The notes beneath the pieces are model-generated. The model was not told where the DNA came from. It saw only the letters and a list, made by a program, of their open reading frames with translations, and searched no databases. DNA of 64,000 bases from Streptomyces sp. NBC_01689 (GTDB taxonomy: Bacteria > Actinomycetota > Actinomycetes > Streptomycetales > Streptomycetaceae): NCBI RefSeq assembly GCF_036250675.1, contig NZ_CP109592.1, positions 6,386,001 through 6,450,000 on the forward strand, given 5' to 3'. Positions 8,554 to 18,887 of this stretch are shown here, one piece after another; positions within the stretch are counted from its first letter, which is position 1, and every line of letters starts with the position of its first letter. The position numbers were made by a program, and so were the translations under genes.

Positions 8554-9840
8554 GTGGCACGCATCGGTGACGGCGGCGATCTGCTCAAGTGCTCGTTCTG
8601 TGGCAAGAGCCAGAAGCAGGTCAAGAAGCTCATCGCAGGCCCCGGTGTGTACATCTGCGACGAGTGCATCGATCTCTGCAACGAGATCATCGAGGAAGAA
8701 CTCGCGGAGACGAGCGAGGTGCGCTGGGAGGAACTCCCCAAGCCCCGCGAGATCTACGAGTTCCTGGAGGGGTACGTCGTCGGCCAGGAGGCCGCCAAGA
8801 AGGCCCTCTCGGTCGCGGTGTACAACCACTACAAGCGGGTCCAGGCGGGTGAGAACGGCGGCGGCCAGAACCGGGACGACGCCATCGAGTTGGCGAAGTC
8901 CAACATCCTCCTGCTGGGTCCCACGGGCTCCGGCAAGACCCTGCTCGCGCAGACGCTCGCCCGTATGCTCAACGTCCCGTTCGCCATCGCCGACGCGACG
9001 GCGCTGACGGAGGCGGGCTACGTGGGCGAGGACGTCGAGAACATCCTGCTGAAGCTCATCCAGGCAGCGGACTACGACGTCAAGAAGGCCGAGACGGGCA
9101 TCATCTACATCGACGAGATCGACAAGGTGGCCCGCAAGAGCGAGAACCCGTCGATCACGCGCGACGTGAGCGGCGAGGGTGTCCAGCAGGCACTGCTGAA
9201 GATCCTCGAGGGCACGACGGCCTCGGTCCCGCCCCAGGGCGGCCGCAAGCACCCGCACCAGGAGTTCATCCAGATCGACACGACGAACGTCCTGTTCATC
9301 GTGGGCGGCGCCTTCGCGGGCCTGGAGAAGCTCATCGAGTCCCGCGCGGGTGCGAAGGGCATCGGCTTCGGCGCGACGATCCGCTCGAAGCGCGAGCTGG
9401 AGGAGAAGGACCAGTTCGAGGACGTCATGCCCGAGGACCTGGTCAAGTTCGGCATGATCCCCGAATTCATCGGCCGCCTCCCGGTCATCACGTCGGTCCA
9501 CAACCTCGACCGCGCGGCGCTCCTCCAGATCCTCGTCGAACCGCGCAACGCGCTCGTCAAGCAGTACCAGCGTCTCTTCGAACTCGACGGTGTGGAGCTG
9601 GACTTCGAGCGCGAGGCGCTCGAGGCCATCGCCGACCAGGCCATCCTCCGCCAGACCGGCGCGCGCGGCCTGCGCGCCATCATGGAGGAGGTCCTCCAGG
9701 CGGTGATGTACGAGGTCCCCTCGCGCAAGGACGTGGCGAGGGTCGTCATCACGGCCGACGTGGTCCTGTCGAACGTCAACCCCACCCTCATCCCGCGGGA
9801 CGCCCGCGGCCGGGGCTCCGGGGAGCAGAAGACGGCGTAA
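8554..9840 (+). CDS. clpX: ATP-dependent Clp protease ATP-binding subunit ClpX
   Basis: This 428-residue AAA+ unfoldase feeds substrates to ClpP. It has the N-terminal C4 zinc domain (Cys13, Cys16, Cys35, Cys38), Walker A GPTGSGKT (122-129), pore loop GYVGED (155-160), Walker B IIYIDEID (183-190), the ClpP-docking IGF loop (270-272) and the sensor-2 GARGLR motif. The length matches the family. The GTG at 8554 is preceded by AAGGGGAA and gives the zinc domain at the expected place; an in-frame GTG at 8440 would add 38 residues without family features. The 160 bp after clpP2 could hold a separate promoter. Confidence 0.97.
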   Translation: MARIGDGGDLLKCSFCGKSQKQVKKLIAGPGVYICDECIDLCNEIIEEELAETSEVRWEELPKPREIYEFLEGYVVGQEAAKKALSVAVYNHYKRVQAGENGGGQNRDDAIELAKSNILLLGPTGSGKTLLAQTLARMLNVPFAIADATALTEAGYVGEDVENILLKLIQAADYDVKKAETGIIYIDEIDKVARKSENPSITRDVSGEGVQQALLKILEGTTASVPPQGGRKHPHQEFIQIDTTNVLFIVGGAFAGLEKLIESRAGAKGIGFGATIRSKRELEEKDQFEDVMPEDLVKFGMIPEFIGRLPVITSVHNLDRAALLQILVEPRNALVKQYQRLFELDGVELDFEREALEAIADQAILRQTGARGLRAIMEEVLQAVMYEVPSRKDVARVVITADVVLSNVNPTLIPRDARGRGSGEQKTA

Positions 9841-9870
9841 CCCGTGGATGGACACACCAGGCACATGACG

Positions 9871-9900
9871 AAGGGCCCCGGTCGGACGACCGGGGCCCTT
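9871..9900. terminator. bidirectional hairpin terminator between clpX and the convergent gene
   Basis: AAGGGCCCCGGTCG is complementary to CGACCGGGGCCCTT with almost no spacer. It sits between two convergent genes and the A/T ends give a T run in both directions. Confidence 0.85.
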
Positions 9901-9918
9901 CGTGGTCCGCGCGAACGG

Positions 9919-10902
9919 TCAGAGCTTGACGCGGACGTCGTCGCGGAGCTTGCTGGCCGTCTCGGCCGCGACGTCCATCGAACCGCTCTTGCCCTTGAGG
10001 ACGCTAGCCATGTCGTAAGAGACCACGTAGGCGACCGTGCTGTGGTCACCCCAGATGCAGATCGGCATCCGGGTCGTCTTCGAGTTGGCCTCGGTCTCCA
10101 CGAACTGGCACTTCATGACACCGTTCTTGAAGCCCGCGGGTGTCATCTTCTGCGGGCTGCCGACGAGTTTGCCGTCGGAGGCGGAGCCCTTCTTGGACTC
10201 CTTCTCGGTGTTGGCGAACATGGCGTCGATGACCTTCTCCGGGTCGTCGATGCTGCCGTAGACGCCGCTGAACGTCACGAGCTTGCCGTTGAGGGGGCTG
10301 CCGTTCTGGTAGGTCGCGCTGATGTCCTTGGGGTTCTCGACACCCCAGCTCTCGGCGTCCTTGATGTCGGACTTGGACATCGTGCCGGACTTGGCGTCGC
10401 CGCTCTTCTTGTACGTGCCGTCGATCACCACCGCCGGCGCGGTCAGCTTGTGCGCGCCGTCGTCGGCGACCGAACTGCCGCCCCCTCCGCCGCCGAGGAG
10501 CAGGGCCGCGCCCACGGCGATCGCGGCGACGACGGCCACCGCGCCGATGATGAGCCCGGTCCTCTTCTTGCCGCCGCCGGGGACGGGCGGCATCGGGGCG
10601 CCGTAGGGCTGGCCGTGAGGAGGCTGCTGGCCGTAAGGCGGCTGGCCGTAAGGCGGCTGGCCGTAGGGCTGCTGGCCGTACGGGGGCGTCTGGGGCGGGA
10701 CGCCCTGGGGTGCCTGGGGAGCCTGCTGGGGGTAGCCGTAGCCGGGCTGCGGGGGAGTCCCCGGAGCCTGCGCCGGGTAACCGTAGCCGGGCTGGGGTGC
10801 CTGCGGCGGCTGGCCGTACGGGCCAGGCTGCCCCGGCTGACCACCGTACGGTCCGGGCTGCTGGGGCGGCCCGCCGTACGGGCCCGGCTGGTTGTGGCTC
10901 AT
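9919..10902 (-). CDS. proline/glycine/tyrosine-rich membrane protein with extracytoplasmic domain
   Basis: This 327-residue protein has three parts. Residues 1-105 are a low-complexity cytoplasmic tail with repeats such as QPGPYG and YGQPPYGQ. One membrane helix follows at about 115-137, preceded by GGKKRTG, then a Gly run. Residues 150-327 are a soluble domain with few cysteines and many charged residues, placed outside by the positive-inside rule. The domain family is not recognised by eye; many streptomycete proteins share this layout. GGAGGGG precedes the ATG. It is convergent with clpX and divergent from valS, so its regulation is probably independent of both. Confidence 0.82.
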   Translation of the reverse strand: MSHNQPGPYGGPPQQPGPYGGQPGQPGPYGQPPQAPQPGYGYPAQAPGTPPQPGYGYPQQAPQAPQGVPPQTPPYGQQPYGQPPYGQPPYGQQPPHGQPYGAPMPPVPGGGKKRTGLIIGAVAVVAAIAVGAALLLGGGGGGSSVADDGAHKLTAPAVVIDGTYKKSGDAKSGTMSKSDIKDAESWGVENPKDISATYQNGSPLNGKLVTFSGVYGSIDDPEKVIDAMFANTEKESKKGSASDGKLVGSPQKMTPAGFKNGVMKCQFVETEANSKTTRMPICIWGDHSTVAYVVSYDMASVLKGKSGSMDVAAETASKLRDDVRVKL

Positions 10903-11025
10903 TCTGGGTTCCCCTCCAGATGCTTATGTGTTCCTGACATCCTGGCGCACGGCCGGAGGGGCCAGGTCTCCGGGGACCGCACCGTTACGAAGTAATCCCG
11001 TTTCGGGACACGGGCGTGACGCCCC

Positions 11026-11037
11026 TAAACTGGCCCC
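11026..11037 (+). promoter_or_regulatory. -10 box of a leaderless valS transcript
   Basis: TAAACT ends exactly six bases before the GTG of valS and no Shine-Dalgarno is present, so transcription should begin at the start codon. The -35 region is weak. Confidence 0.5.
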
Positions 11038-13668
11038 GTGACCGAGAACTCTCAGCAGCCGCAAGCAGCGCCCACTTCCGATCTGCCGACCCAGTACGCG
11101 CCGGCCGAGGTAGAGGGGAAGCTGTACGAGCGCTGGGTAGAACGGGGTTACTTCGCGGCCGACGCGAAGAGCGACAAGCCCGCGTACACCATCGTCATCC
11201 CGCCGCCGAACGTCACCGGCTCGCTGCACCTGGGCCACGCCTTCCAGCACACGCTGATGGACGCGCTGACCCGCCGCAGGCGCATGCAGGGCTACGAGGC
11301 GCTCTGGCTCCCCGGCATGGACCACGCCGGCATCGCCACCCAGAACAAGGTCGAGCAGCAGCTCGCCGAGGAGGGTAAGTCGCGGCAGGACCTGGGCCGC
11401 GAGGAGTTCGTCGAGCGCGTCTGGCAGTGGAAGGAGGAGTACGGCGGCAAGATCCTCGGCCAGATGCGGCGCCTCGGTGACGGCGTCGACTGGGACCGCG
11501 AGCGCTTCACCATGGACGAGGGCCTGTCCAAGGCCGTCCAGACCATCTTCAAGAAGCTCTACGACGACGAGCTGATCTACCGCGCCGAGCGCATCATCAA
11601 CTGGTGCCCCCGCTGTCTGACCGCGATCTCGGACATCGAGGTCGAGTACCAGGAGGACGACGGCGAGCTGGTCTCCATCCGGTACGGGGAGGGTGACGAG
11701 ACCCTGGTGGTCGCCACCACCCGCGCCGAGACGATGCTCGGCGACACGGCGGTCGCCGTCCACCCGGACGACGAGCGGTACCGGCACCTGGTCGGCAAGC
11801 GCATCAAGCTCCCGCTGACGGACCGTACGGTCCCGGTCGTCGCCGACACCCACGTCGACCCCGAGTTCGGCACGGGTGCCGTGAAGGTCACCCCCGCCCA
11901 CGACCCGAACGACTTCGCCATCGGCCAGCGCCACGGCCTGGAGTCGATCACGGTCATGGACGAGCGGGCCGTCATCACCGTCCACGGCCCCTTCCAGGGC
12001 CTCGACCGCTTCGAGGCGCGCAGCGCGATCGTCGCCGCACTGCGTTCGCAGGGCCGGATCGTCGCCGAGAAGCGCCCCTACGTCCACTCCGTGGGCCACT
12101 GCTCGCGGTGCCGGACCACCGTCGAACCGCGCCTGTCCATGCAGTGGTGGGTCAAGGTCGCCCCGCTCGCCCAGGCGGCCGGTGACGCCGTCCGCGACGG
12201 CCGGGTCGCCATCCACCCCGCCGACATGTCGAAGCGGTACTTCGACTGGGTCGACAACATGCACGACTGGTGCATCTCCCGGCAGCTGTGGTGGGGCCAC
12301 CGGATTCCCGTCTGGTACGGCCCGGAGGGCGAGGTCGTGTGCGTCGGCCCCGACGAGGAGCCGCCGGGCACGGAAGCCGAGGGCTGGAAGCAGGACACGG
12401 ACGTCCTGGACACCTGGTTCTCGTCCGGCCTGTGGCCGTTCTCCACGCTGGGCTGGCCGGAGCGGACCCCGGACCTGGAGAAGTTCTACTCGACGGACGT
12501 CCTGCTCACCGGCCACGACATCATCTTCTTCTGGGTCGCCCGGATGATGATGTTCGGTCTGTACGCGATGGACGGCGAGGTGCCCTTCAGGACCATCGCC
12601 CTCACGGGGCTGGTCCGTGACGAGCGCGGCAAGAAGATGTCGAAGTCGTTCGGCAACGTCGTGGACCCGCTCGACTGGATGGACAAGTACGGCTCGGACG
12701 CCGTCCGCTTCACGCTCGCGCGCGGTGCCAACCCCGGTACGGACGTGCCGATCGGCGAGGACTGGGTCCAGGCGTCCCGGAACTTCGCCAACAAGATCTG
12801 GAACGCCACCCGCTTCGCGCTGATGAACGGCGCGACGGTCGAGGGACCGCTGCCGGAGCCGGAGGAGCTGTCGGCGACCGACCGGTGGATCCTGTCGCGG
12901 CTGAACAAGACCGTGGCCGAAGTCGACGCGTTCTACGAGGACTTCCAGTTCGCGAAGCTCTCCGACGCGCTGTACCACTTCGCGTGGGACGAGGTCTTCG
13001 ACTGGTACGTCGAGCTGTCCAAGACGACGTTCATGGCGGGCGGCGAGCCGGCGCGGATCTCCGGCCGGGTGCTCGGCGAGGTCCTCGACGTGACCCTCCG
13101 CCTCCTGCACCCGGTCGTCCCGTTCGTGACGGAGACCCTCTGGACGACGCTGACCGGGGGCGAGTCGGTGGTCGTCGCCGACTGGCCGAAGGACAGCGGC
13201 TTCCGTGACGCCGCCGCCGAGCGGGAGATCGAGACGCTCCAGCAGGTCATCACGGAGGTCCGCCGCTTCCGCGCCGACCAGGGCCTCCAGCCGGGCCAGC
13301 GGGTTCCCGCCCGGCTGACCCTCGACGGGACCGCGCTGGCCCCGCACGAGGCGGCCATCCGGCAGTTGCTGCGGCTGCAGCCGGAGGGGGAGTCCTTCGC
13401 GGCCACGGCGACCCTGCCCGTCGCCGGTGCCACGGTGGCGCTCGACCTGTCGGGCACGATCGACGTGGCGGCCGAGCGCAAGCGGCTTGCCAAGGACCTC
13501 GCCGTCGCCGAGAAGGAGAAGGCCCAGGCCGAGGCCAAGCTCGGCAACGAGGCGTTCCTCGCGAAGGCGCCGGACCCGGTCGTGGAGAAGATCCGGACGC
13601 GGCTCGCCAAGGCGGACGAGGACATCGCCCGCATCCGGACGCAGCTGGAGCGGCTGCCGCAGGCGTAG
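11038..13668 (+). CDS. valS: valyl-tRNA synthetase
   Basis: This 876-residue class I synthetase charges tRNA-Val. The HIGH motif appears as HLGH (64-67), the KMSKS motif at 533-537, and the editing (CP1) insertion lies between them with [17 protein letters not shown]. The C-terminal 70 residues form the expected coiled coil (from [11 protein letters not shown] to the end) that contacts the tRNA core. Length is normal for the family. The GTG start lacks a Shine-Dalgarno and is placed right at a predicted transcript start. It begins a run of plus-strand genes, valS-folC-DUF4233-ndk, with folC 287 bp downstream and probably having its own promoter. Confidence 0.97.
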   Translation: MTENSQQPQAAPTSDLPTQYAPAEVEGKLYERWVERGYFAADAKSDKPAYTIVIPPPNVTGSLHLGHAFQHTLMDALTRRRRMQGYEALWLPGMDHAGIATQNKVEQQLAEEGKSRQDLGREEFVERVWQWKEEYGGKILGQMRRLGDGVDWDRERFTMDEGLSKAVQTIFKKLYDDELIYRAERIINWCPRCLTAISDIEVEYQEDDGELVSIRYGEGDETLVVATTRAETMLGDTAVAVHPDDERYRHLVGKRIKLPLTDRTVPVVADTHVDPEFGTGAVKVTPAHDPNDFAIGQRHGLESITVMDERAVITVHGPFQGLDRFEARSAIVAALRSQGRIVAEKRPYVHSVGHCSRCRTTVEPRLSMQWWVKVAPLAQAAGDAVRDGRVAIHPADMSKRYFDWVDNMHDWCISRQLWWGHRIPVWYGPEGEVVCVGPDEEPPGTEAEGWKQDTDVLDTWFSSGLWPFSTLGWPERTPDLEKFYSTDVLLTGHDIIFFWVARMMMFGLYAMDGEVPFRTIALTGLVRDERGKKMSKSFGNVVDPLDWMDKYGSDAVRFTLARGANPGTDVPIGEDWVQASRNFANKIWNATRFALMNGATVEGPLPEPEELSATDRWILSRLNKTVAEVDAFYEDFQFAKLSDALYHFAWDEVFDWYVELSKTTFMAGGEPARISGRVLGEVLDVTLRLLHPVVPFVTETLWTTLTGGESVVVADWPKDSGFRDAAAEREIETLQQVITEVRRFRADQGLQPGQRVPARLTLDGTALAPHEAAIRQLLRLQPEGESFAATATLPVAGATVALDLSGTIDVAAERKRLAKDLAVAEKEKAQAEAKLGNEAFLAKAPDPVVEKIRTRLAKADEDIARIRTQLERLPQA

Positions 13669-13739
13669 GCCACGGGGCCCTCCGGGATCTTTGAGGTCTG
13701 AGGTTCCGGGGGGCTCGGTCGTCCCTCGGGTGCGGGTGG

Positions 13740-13860
13740 GCGGGGGCCGGTCGCGTGGTTCCCCGCGCCCCTTGAGCGGGGCTTCGCCCCCGGGTTTCAG
13801 CCCGTCCGGCGTTTGAGGACGAGGCCGTTCAGGCCGAAGCGGGGGTCCAGGAGGCACAGC
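13740..13860. repeat. dispersed streptomycete intergenic repeat between valS and folC
   Basis: The stretch contains GTTCCCCGCGCCCC, then GAGCGGGGCTTCGCCCC and GTCCGGCGTTTGAGGACGAG. These are the pieces of an imperfect element often seen between streptomycete genes. The GCGGGGCTTCGCCCC part is a stable hairpin with a TTCG loop and may end valS transcripts. Confidence 0.5.
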
Positions 13861-13943
13861 GCCCCCTGCCGGTCCCCGTGGGCGAGCGGTGCCCAGGACA
13901 CGGGGCCGGCGGGGGCGGGAACCCCCGGAGGGGCACGGCTCCG

Positions 13944-13955
13944 TAGACTGGAGGC
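13944..13955 (+). promoter_or_regulatory. -10 box of a leaderless folC transcript
   Basis: TAGACT ends six bases before the folC GTG, the same spacing as at valS and the CYTH-CHAD gene. GGAGG also lies just before the GTG, so a leadered mRNA from further upstream could be translated too. Confidence 0.48.
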
Positions 13956-15497
13956 GTGAGTGAGCTCCCCCCGTACGACGACAGCAGCGAGTCAGACGAA
14001 CCGGAACCGCGTGATCCGAACGGTCTCTTCGACGAGATCGTCGCGGCCGAGACGGACCGCGACCCCGATCTCGCGGTGATCGAGGCCGGCAGCCGCACCC
14101 TGCGCGCCCAGGGCAGCGCCGCGCAGCGGGCCGACGTGCCCGGCCGCCCGGCCGACCCCGAGGTCGACAGGGCGCTGCGCGAGGTGGAGGCCGATCTCGC
14201 CACCCGCTGGGGCGAGACCAAGCTGGAGCCGTCCGTCAGCCGCATCGCCGCGCTGATGGACGTGCTGGGCGAGCCGCAGCGCGCGTACCCCTCGATCCAC
14301 ATCACCGGAACGAACGGCAAGACGTCCACCGCACGCATGATCGAGGCCCTGCTCGGCGCCTTCGACCTGCGCACCGGCCGGTACACCAGCCCGCACGTCC
14401 AGTCGGTGACCGAGCGGATCAGCCTCGACGGGACCCCGATCTCCGCCGAGCGGTTCATCGAGACCTACGAGGACATCAAGCCGTACGTCGAGATGGTCGA
14501 CGCCCAGCAGGAGTACCGCCTCTCCTTCTTCGAGGTGCTCACGGGCATGGCGTACGCGGCCTTCGCGGACGCCCCCGTGGACGTGGCCGTCGTCGAGGTC
14601 GGGATGGGCGGCAGCTGGGACGCCACCAACGTGATCGACGGTGCCGTGGCGGTCGTCACCCCCATCGACCTCGACCACACCGACCGCCTGGGCACGACAC
14701 CCGGCGAGATCGCCACCGAGAAGGCCGGCATCGTCAAGCAGGACGCGACGGTGATCCTGGCGCAGCAGCCGGTGGACGCGGCCCAGGTGCTGCTGAAGAA
14801 GGCCGTCGAGGTCGACGCCACCGTGGCCCGCGAGGGCCTGGAGTTCGGAGTCGTGTCCCGGCAGGTCGCCGTCGGCGGCCAGCTGGTCACGCTGCGCGGG
14901 CTCGGCGGTGAGTACGAGGAGATCTTCCTGCCGCTGCACGGCGCGTACCAGGCGCACAACGCCGCCGTGGCGCTCGCCGCGGTCGAGGCGTTCTTCGGCG
15001 TCGGTGCCGCGCACGCGCAGAGCCTGGACCTCGACACCGTCCGCAAGGCCTTCGCCTCGGTGACCTCACCGGGCCGCCTGGAGATCGTGCGCCGCTCGCC
15101 GACCGTCGTCCTGGACGCCGCGCACAACCCGGCCGGCGCCCGCGCCACCGCCGAGGCGGTCAGCGAGGTCTTCGACTTCAGCCGGCTGATCGGCGTGGTC
15201 GGCGCCAGCGCCGACAAGAACGTACGGGAGCTGCTGGCGGCCTTCGAGCCGATCTTCGCCGAGGTCGTGGTCACCCGGAACTCCAGTCACCGCGCGATGG
15301 ACGTGGACGAGCTGGCCGGGATCGCCGTCGAGATCTTCGGCGAGGACCGGGTGCAGGTCGAGCCGCGCCTCGACGACGCGATCGAGGCCGCGATCACCCT
15401 GGCCGAGGAGGAGGGCGAGTACTCCGGCGGCGGCGTCCTCGTCACCGGTTCCGTCATCACCGTCGGCGAGGCCCGACTGCTGCTGGGAAGGCGCTGA
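13956..15497 (+). CDS. folC: folylpolyglutamate synthase / dihydrofolate synthase (Mur ligase family)
   Basis: This 513-residue enzyme adds glutamate to dihydropteroate or folates with ATP. The Mur-ligase ATP loop is HITGTNGKTSTAR (about residues 112-124), followed by TSPHVQSVTERI, DHTDRLGTT, and the C-terminal DAAHNPAGA motif. It differs from most FolC proteins by an N-terminal extension of about 75 residues that is acidic and Pro-rich and lacks fold features. The upstream GTG is favoured because GGAGG and a TAGACT box lie directly before it and the frame keeps codon bias. The next gene starts five bases after its stop, so the two are surely co-transcribed. Confidence 0.94.
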   Translation: MSELPPYDDSSESDEPEPRDPNGLFDEIVAAETDRDPDLAVIEAGSRTLRAQGSAAQRADVPGRPADPEVDRALREVEADLATRWGETKLEPSVSRIAALMDVLGEPQRAYPSIHITGTNGKTSTARMIEALLGAFDLRTGRYTSPHVQSVTERISLDGTPISAERFIETYEDIKPYVEMVDAQQEYRLSFFEVLTGMAYAAFADAPVDVAVVEVGMGGSWDATNVIDGAVAVVTPIDLDHTDRLGTTPGEIATEKAGIVKQDATVILAQQPVDAAQVLLKKAVEVDATVAREGLEFGVVSRQVAVGGQLVTLRGLGGEYEEIFLPLHGAYQAHNAAVALAAVEAFFGVGAAHAQSLDLDTVRKAFASVTSPGRLEIVRRSPTVVLDAAHNPAGARATAEAVSEVFDFSRLIGVVGASADKNVRELLAAFEPIFAEVVVTRNSSHRAMDVDELAGIAVEIFGEDRVQVEPRLDDAIEAAITLAEEEGEYSGGGVLVTGSVITVGEARLLLGRR

Positions 15498-15502
15498 CCG
15501 CC

Positions 15503-15862
15503 GTGCGTACGCTCTGTGCTTCGACCCTGATCGGCGAGTTCTTCGTCGTCGGCTTCGCCGGACTGGTCGCCATGAAGGACCCCGGCCTGTCCACGGCCAC
15601 CGTCTGGACGGTCAGCGGGATCGTCATGGTGCTGAGCCTCCTGCTCTGTGGCATGATCACCCGGCCCGGAGGCGTGCAGCTCGGGTGGGCCCTGCAGATC
15701 GTGCTGATCGCCAGTGGCTTCTTCGTGACCTCGATGTTCTTCCTGGGCGCGGTCTTCGCGGCGCTGTGGTGGGCCTCGGTGCACTACGGCCGGAAGATCG
15801 ACGAGGCGAAGGCGCGGTTCGCCGCGCAGGCGGAGGCGGAGGCGGAGGGGCACGCCGTGTGA
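15503..15862 (+). CDS. DUF4233 family membrane protein
   Basis: This 119-residue protein has four hydrophobic segments (about residues 8-25, 33-53, 60-80 and 82-93) and a charged alanine-rich cytoplasmic tail. The pattern and the place directly after folC match the actinobacterial DUF4233 family, whose function is unknown. The GTG lies five bases past the folC stop, and translation is probably coupled. The tight link with folC in actinobacteria suggests a shared expression need, not necessarily a shared pathway. Confidence 0.88.
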   Translation: MRTLCASTLIGEFFVVGFAGLVAMKDPGLSTATVWTVSGIVMVLSLLLCGMITRPGGVQLGWALQIVLIASGFFVTSMFFLGAVFAALWWASVHYGRKIDEAKARFAAQAEAEAEGHAV

Positions 15863-15989
15863 CGGACGTGCCCGCGGCCCGCGCGTGAGTCAGGGGGTCC
15901 CGCGTATCACCTGACTCTGCGTGACACCCACCCCGACACGCCCTGTAGCCTCGGTCACCCGCACACTCGTGACCTGAAGGAGCACCACC

Positions 15990-16403
15990 GTGAGCCAGCG
16001 CACCCTCGTCCTGCTCAAGCCCGACACCGTCCGTCGCGGCCTGACCGGCGAGATCATCAGCCGCATCGAGCGCAAGGCCGGCTGGCAGATCACCGCGCTG
16101 GAGCTGCGCACGCTGGACCAGGACACGCTGGAGCAGCACTACGGCGAGCACAAGGGCAAGCCGTTCTACGAGCCGCTCGTCGCGTTCATGGCGTCCGGCC
16201 CGGTCGTGGCGCTGGTCGTCGAGGGCGAGCGGGTCATCGAAGGGGTGCGCGCGCTGGCCGGCCCCACCGACCCCATCGCCGCCGCCCCGGGCTCGATCCG
16301 CGGGGACTTCGGTGTGATCGTCCGCGAGAACCTGATCCACGCCTCGGACTCCGAGGAGTCCGCGGAACGCGAGCTGAAGATCTTCTTCCCCGGCCGCGGC
16401 TGA
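15990..16403 (+). CDS. ndk: nucleoside diphosphate kinase
   Basis: This 137-residue enzyme moves the gamma-phosphate of ATP to other nucleoside diphosphates through a phosphohistidine. The catalytic His117 is in NLIHASDSEESA, and the start RTLVLLKPDTVRRG is the family N-terminus. The GTG is preceded by GAAGGAG at good spacing. It follows the DUF4233 gene by 127 bp, with possible promoter sequence between. Confidence 0.97.
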   Translation: MSQRTLVLLKPDTVRRGLTGEIISRIERKAGWQITALELRTLDQDTLEQHYGEHKGKPFYEPLVAFMASGPVVALVVEGERVIEGVRALAGPTDPIAAAPGSIRGDFGVIVRENLIHASDSEESAERELKIFFPGRG

Positions 16404-16715
16404 GTTCCGCGGACCCCGCGCGCGCTAATTTTCCGCGAATTTTCCGTGGGGCCGTCCCGGCATCCGGATGTCCTCTCCGGGGCGGCGGCGGAATTTCCGG
16501 CCGACCTGTGGCATATGCGTGGCGATCGGGGGAACGCGTGCCCCCGATGGCCCGTCTCCACAAGCGGGGCGGCGCCGCACATGCTGACAATGGCGAAGAC
16601 CCTCGCGCAGTGTCCGTGCAGGCGCGTCTACGATGTAAGCCTTCACGTCACAGCACCCACCTCGCCTACCTAAAAAGCCGTCAAAGCTCCACTTGGGAAG
16701 GCCAGACGAATCCTG
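16404..16715. other. mreB upstream region, no gene seen
   Basis: The 312 bases between ndk and mreB should hold the mreB promoter or promoters. The part 16420-16445 is AT-richer (AATTTTCCGCGAATTTTCCG, a direct repeat of AATTTTCCG). I cannot assign a clear -35/-10 pair. Confidence 0.45.
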
Positions 16716-17747
16716 ATGGGGAACTCAATGTCGTTCATCGGCCGTGACATGGCTGTCGACCTCGGGACCGCCAACACGCTGGTGTACGTCAGGGGTCGCG
16801 GGATCGTACTCAACGAGCCGTCCGTCGTCGCGATCAACACCAACACCGGTGGCATTCTCGCGGTCGGCGCGGAGGCCAAGAAGATGATCGGGCGGACCCC
16901 CGGCAACATCGTTGCCGTGCGTCCGCTGAAGGACGGTGTCATCGCCGACTTCGAGATCACCGAGCGCATGCTCCGCTACTTCATCCTGAAGATCCACAAG
17001 CGGCGCTACCTCGCCCGTCCTCGCGTCGTCGTCTGTGTGCCCTCGGGCATCACGGGCGTCGAGCGCCGTGCAGTCATCGAGGCGTCGTCCCAGGCCGGCG
17101 CCCGCCAGGTGCACATCATCGAGGAGCCCATGGCCGCGGCCATCGGTTCCGGCCTGCCGGTCCACGAGGCCACGGGCAACATGGTGGTGGACATCGGCGG
17201 CGGCACCACGGAGGTCGCGGTGATCTCGCTCGGCGGCATCGTCACCGCCCAGTCCATCCGCGTCGCGGGCGACGAGCTGGACAACGCGATCATCCAGCAC
17301 ATCAAGAAGGAGTACAGCCTCCTCCTCGGTGAGCGGACCGCGGAACAGATCAAGATCACGATCGGTTCGGCGTACGACCTCGACACTGACGAGCACACCG
17401 AAATCCGTGGCCGGGACCTCGTCTCCGGCCTGCCCAAGACCGTCGTCATCTCCGCGGCCGAAGTCCGCAAGGCGATCGAGGAACCGGTCAACGCGATCGT
17501 CGACGCGGTCAAGACGACCCTCGACAAGTGCCCGCCGGAGCTGTCGGGCGACGTGATGGACCGAGGAATCGTTCTGACCGGTGGCGGAGCGCTGCTGCGG
17601 GGTCTCGACGAGCGGCTGCGCCGCGAGACCGGCATGCCGATCCACATCGCCGAGGACCCGCTGGACAGCGTCGCCCTCGGTTCCGGCAAGTGTGTCGAGG
17701 AGTTCGAGGCGCTCCAGCAGGTGCTGGACGCCCAGCCGCGCAGATGA
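16716..17747 (+). CDS. mreB: rod shape-determining protein MreB, bacterial actin
   Basis: This 343-residue actin-fold ATPase polymerises under the membrane and organises wall synthesis; in streptomycetes it acts mainly in aerial hyphae and spores. The first phosphate loop is [13 protein letters not shown], the second [13 protein letters not shown], and the adenosine motif [10 protein letters not shown]; the membrane-inserting N-terminus MSFIGRDM is present. Two ATG codons are possible. The first (16716) gives MGNSMSFIG; the second (16728) has GGGGAA four bases upstream and may be the one used, which would give 339 residues. It is the first gene of the mre cluster and is separated from mreC by a hairpin. 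Confidence 0.96.
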   Translation: MGNSMSFIGRDMAVDLGTANTLVYVRGRGIVLNEPSVVAINTNTGGILAVGAEAKKMIGRTPGNIVAVRPLKDGVIADFEITERMLRYFILKIHKRRYLARPRVVVCVPSGITGVERRAVIEASSQAGARQVHIIEEPMAAAIGSGLPVHEATGNMVVDIGGGTTEVAVISLGGIVTAQSIRVAGDELDNAIIQHIKKEYSLLLGERTAEQIKITIGSAYDLDTDEHTEIRGRDLVSGLPKTVVISAAEVRKAIEEPVNAIVDAVKTTLDKCPPELSGDVMDRGIVLTGGGALLRGLDERLRRETGMPIHIAEDPLDSVALGSGKCVEEFEALQQVLDAQPRR

Positions 17748-17761
17748 GGTAACTCTTCGGT

Positions 17762-17797
17762 TCCGCCGTACGAGATGATCTCCTCTCGTACGGCGGA
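17762..17797 (+). terminator. hairpin between mreB and mreC
   Basis: TCCGCCGTACGAGA and TCTCGTACGGCGGA form a perfect 14-bp stem with an 8-base loop, 15 bases after the mreB stop. It can act as terminator or attenuator and would lower mreCD expression relative to mreB. Confidence 0.75.
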
Positions 17798-17930
17798 TCG
17801 TTGATATAGAGGCATAAGCTCACCCAAAGAGCCTCTTGGGGCAGCCTCTTGGGGAGGCCCCACGGTCAGCCGCGCGGGCTGCCCTCTTTGGGTCCGACGA
17901 ATTCCGACGAGGAAGGCACGGCCGCCGCAC

Positions 17931-18875
17931 GTGAGGGACACACGAGAGAGCCGGCTGCTCCTGGTGCTGCTGATCGCCATCGCGTTCGCTCTGATCACGG
18001 TGGACATCCGGGGCGGAGAGGACTCACCGGTCCAGGGTGCCCGCCAGGCCGCCGCGACGGTCTTCGGCCCGATCGAGAACGGGGTGTCCTCCGCTGTCGA
18101 CCCCGTCGGCAACGCGATCACCGCGGTGCGCGACTCGGACGACCGGCACGACCGTGTCGCCCGGCTCGAACACGACAACGCGGCGCTGAAGGCGAAACTC
18201 GGCAGCGACGACCGCAACCGCAGCCGGCTGGGCCAGCTCGACAAGATGCTGCGCATGGCCGGCGACGGACAGTACGGCATCAAGGGCGCCCAGGTCATCG
18301 CCATAGGAGCGGCCCAGGGCTTCTCCTGGACCGTGACGATCGACGTCGGCGCGAACGACGGCATCACCCGCGACATGACCGTTCTGAACGGGGACGGGCT
18401 GGTCGGGCGCATCACCACCGTCGGCCCCGACACCTCCACCGTCCTGCTCGCCAACGACCCCGACTTCACGGTCGGCACCCGCATGGAGTCCAGCGACGAA
18501 CTCGGCTTCGCCTCCGGCCAGGGCGACCGCCCGCTGCGGGTCGAACTGCTCAACGGCAAGGCCAAGATCAAGAAGGGCGACCGGCTGGTCACCTTCGGCT
18601 CGCAGGCCGACAAGCCCTTCGTGCCCGGCGTGCCCGTCGGCGTGGTCTCCCGCGTCGACCCCTCCGGCGGCGGCCTGACCCGCACGGTCTACGTGACGCC
18701 GTACGCCTCCTTCACCAAGCTCGACATCGTCGGCGTCGTCGTCCAGGCACCCCGCAAGGACCCCCGCGACGAGGTCCTGCCCCCCAAGCCCAGACCGACG
18801 CCCACGCCGACCGTGACCGTCACGGTCACCCCCTCGGCGAACGCCCCCTTCGACGGCCAGCAGCAAGAGCAGTAG
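17931..18875 (+). CDS. mreC: rod shape-determining protein MreC
   Basis: This 314-residue bitopic protein has a short cytoplasmic start, one membrane helix (residues 8-23), a coiled coil (about 65-85, RVARLEHDNAALKAKL) and the beta-rich MreC domain (105-275) with GITRDMTVLNGDGLVGRI. A Pro/Thr-rich tail ends it. It links MreB with PBP2 and RodA on the outer side of the membrane. The GTG at 17931 lacks a close Shine-Dalgarno; GAGGAAGG is 17 bases away. The leader between the mreB hairpin and this start is strongly structured. mreD starts 12 bases after its stop. Confidence 0.95.
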   Translation: MRDTRESRLLLVLLIAIAFALITVDIRGGEDSPVQGARQAAATVFGPIENGVSSAVDPVGNAITAVRDSDDRHDRVARLEHDNAALKAKLGSDDRNRSRLGQLDKMLRMAGDGQYGIKGAQVIAIGAAQGFSWTVTIDVGANDGITRDMTVLNGDGLVGRITTVGPDTSTVLLANDPDFTVGTRMESSDELGFASGQGDRPLRVELLNGKAKIKKGDRLVTFGSQADKPFVPGVPVGVVSRVDPSGGGLTRTVYVTPYASFTKLDIVGVVVQAPRKDPRDEVLPPKPRPTPTPTVTVTVTPSANAPFDGQQQEQ

Positions 18876-18887
18876 GAGCCGAATCCC

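Noticed and set aside
10980..11037. T-box riboswitch ahead of valS
   Set aside because: The space between the divergent gene and valS is too short for a T-box and the -10 box lies at the start codon; only a small GGGCGTGACGCCC hairpin is seen.
10924..13857. 977-residue open frame on the minus strand across valS
   Set aside because: Antisense to a certain valyl-tRNA synthetase gene; no domain or ribosome-binding site.
13740..13860. CRISPR-like or mobile element reading of the valS-folC repeat
   Set aside because: There is a single copy in the window without spacers, inverted ends or an encoded protein.
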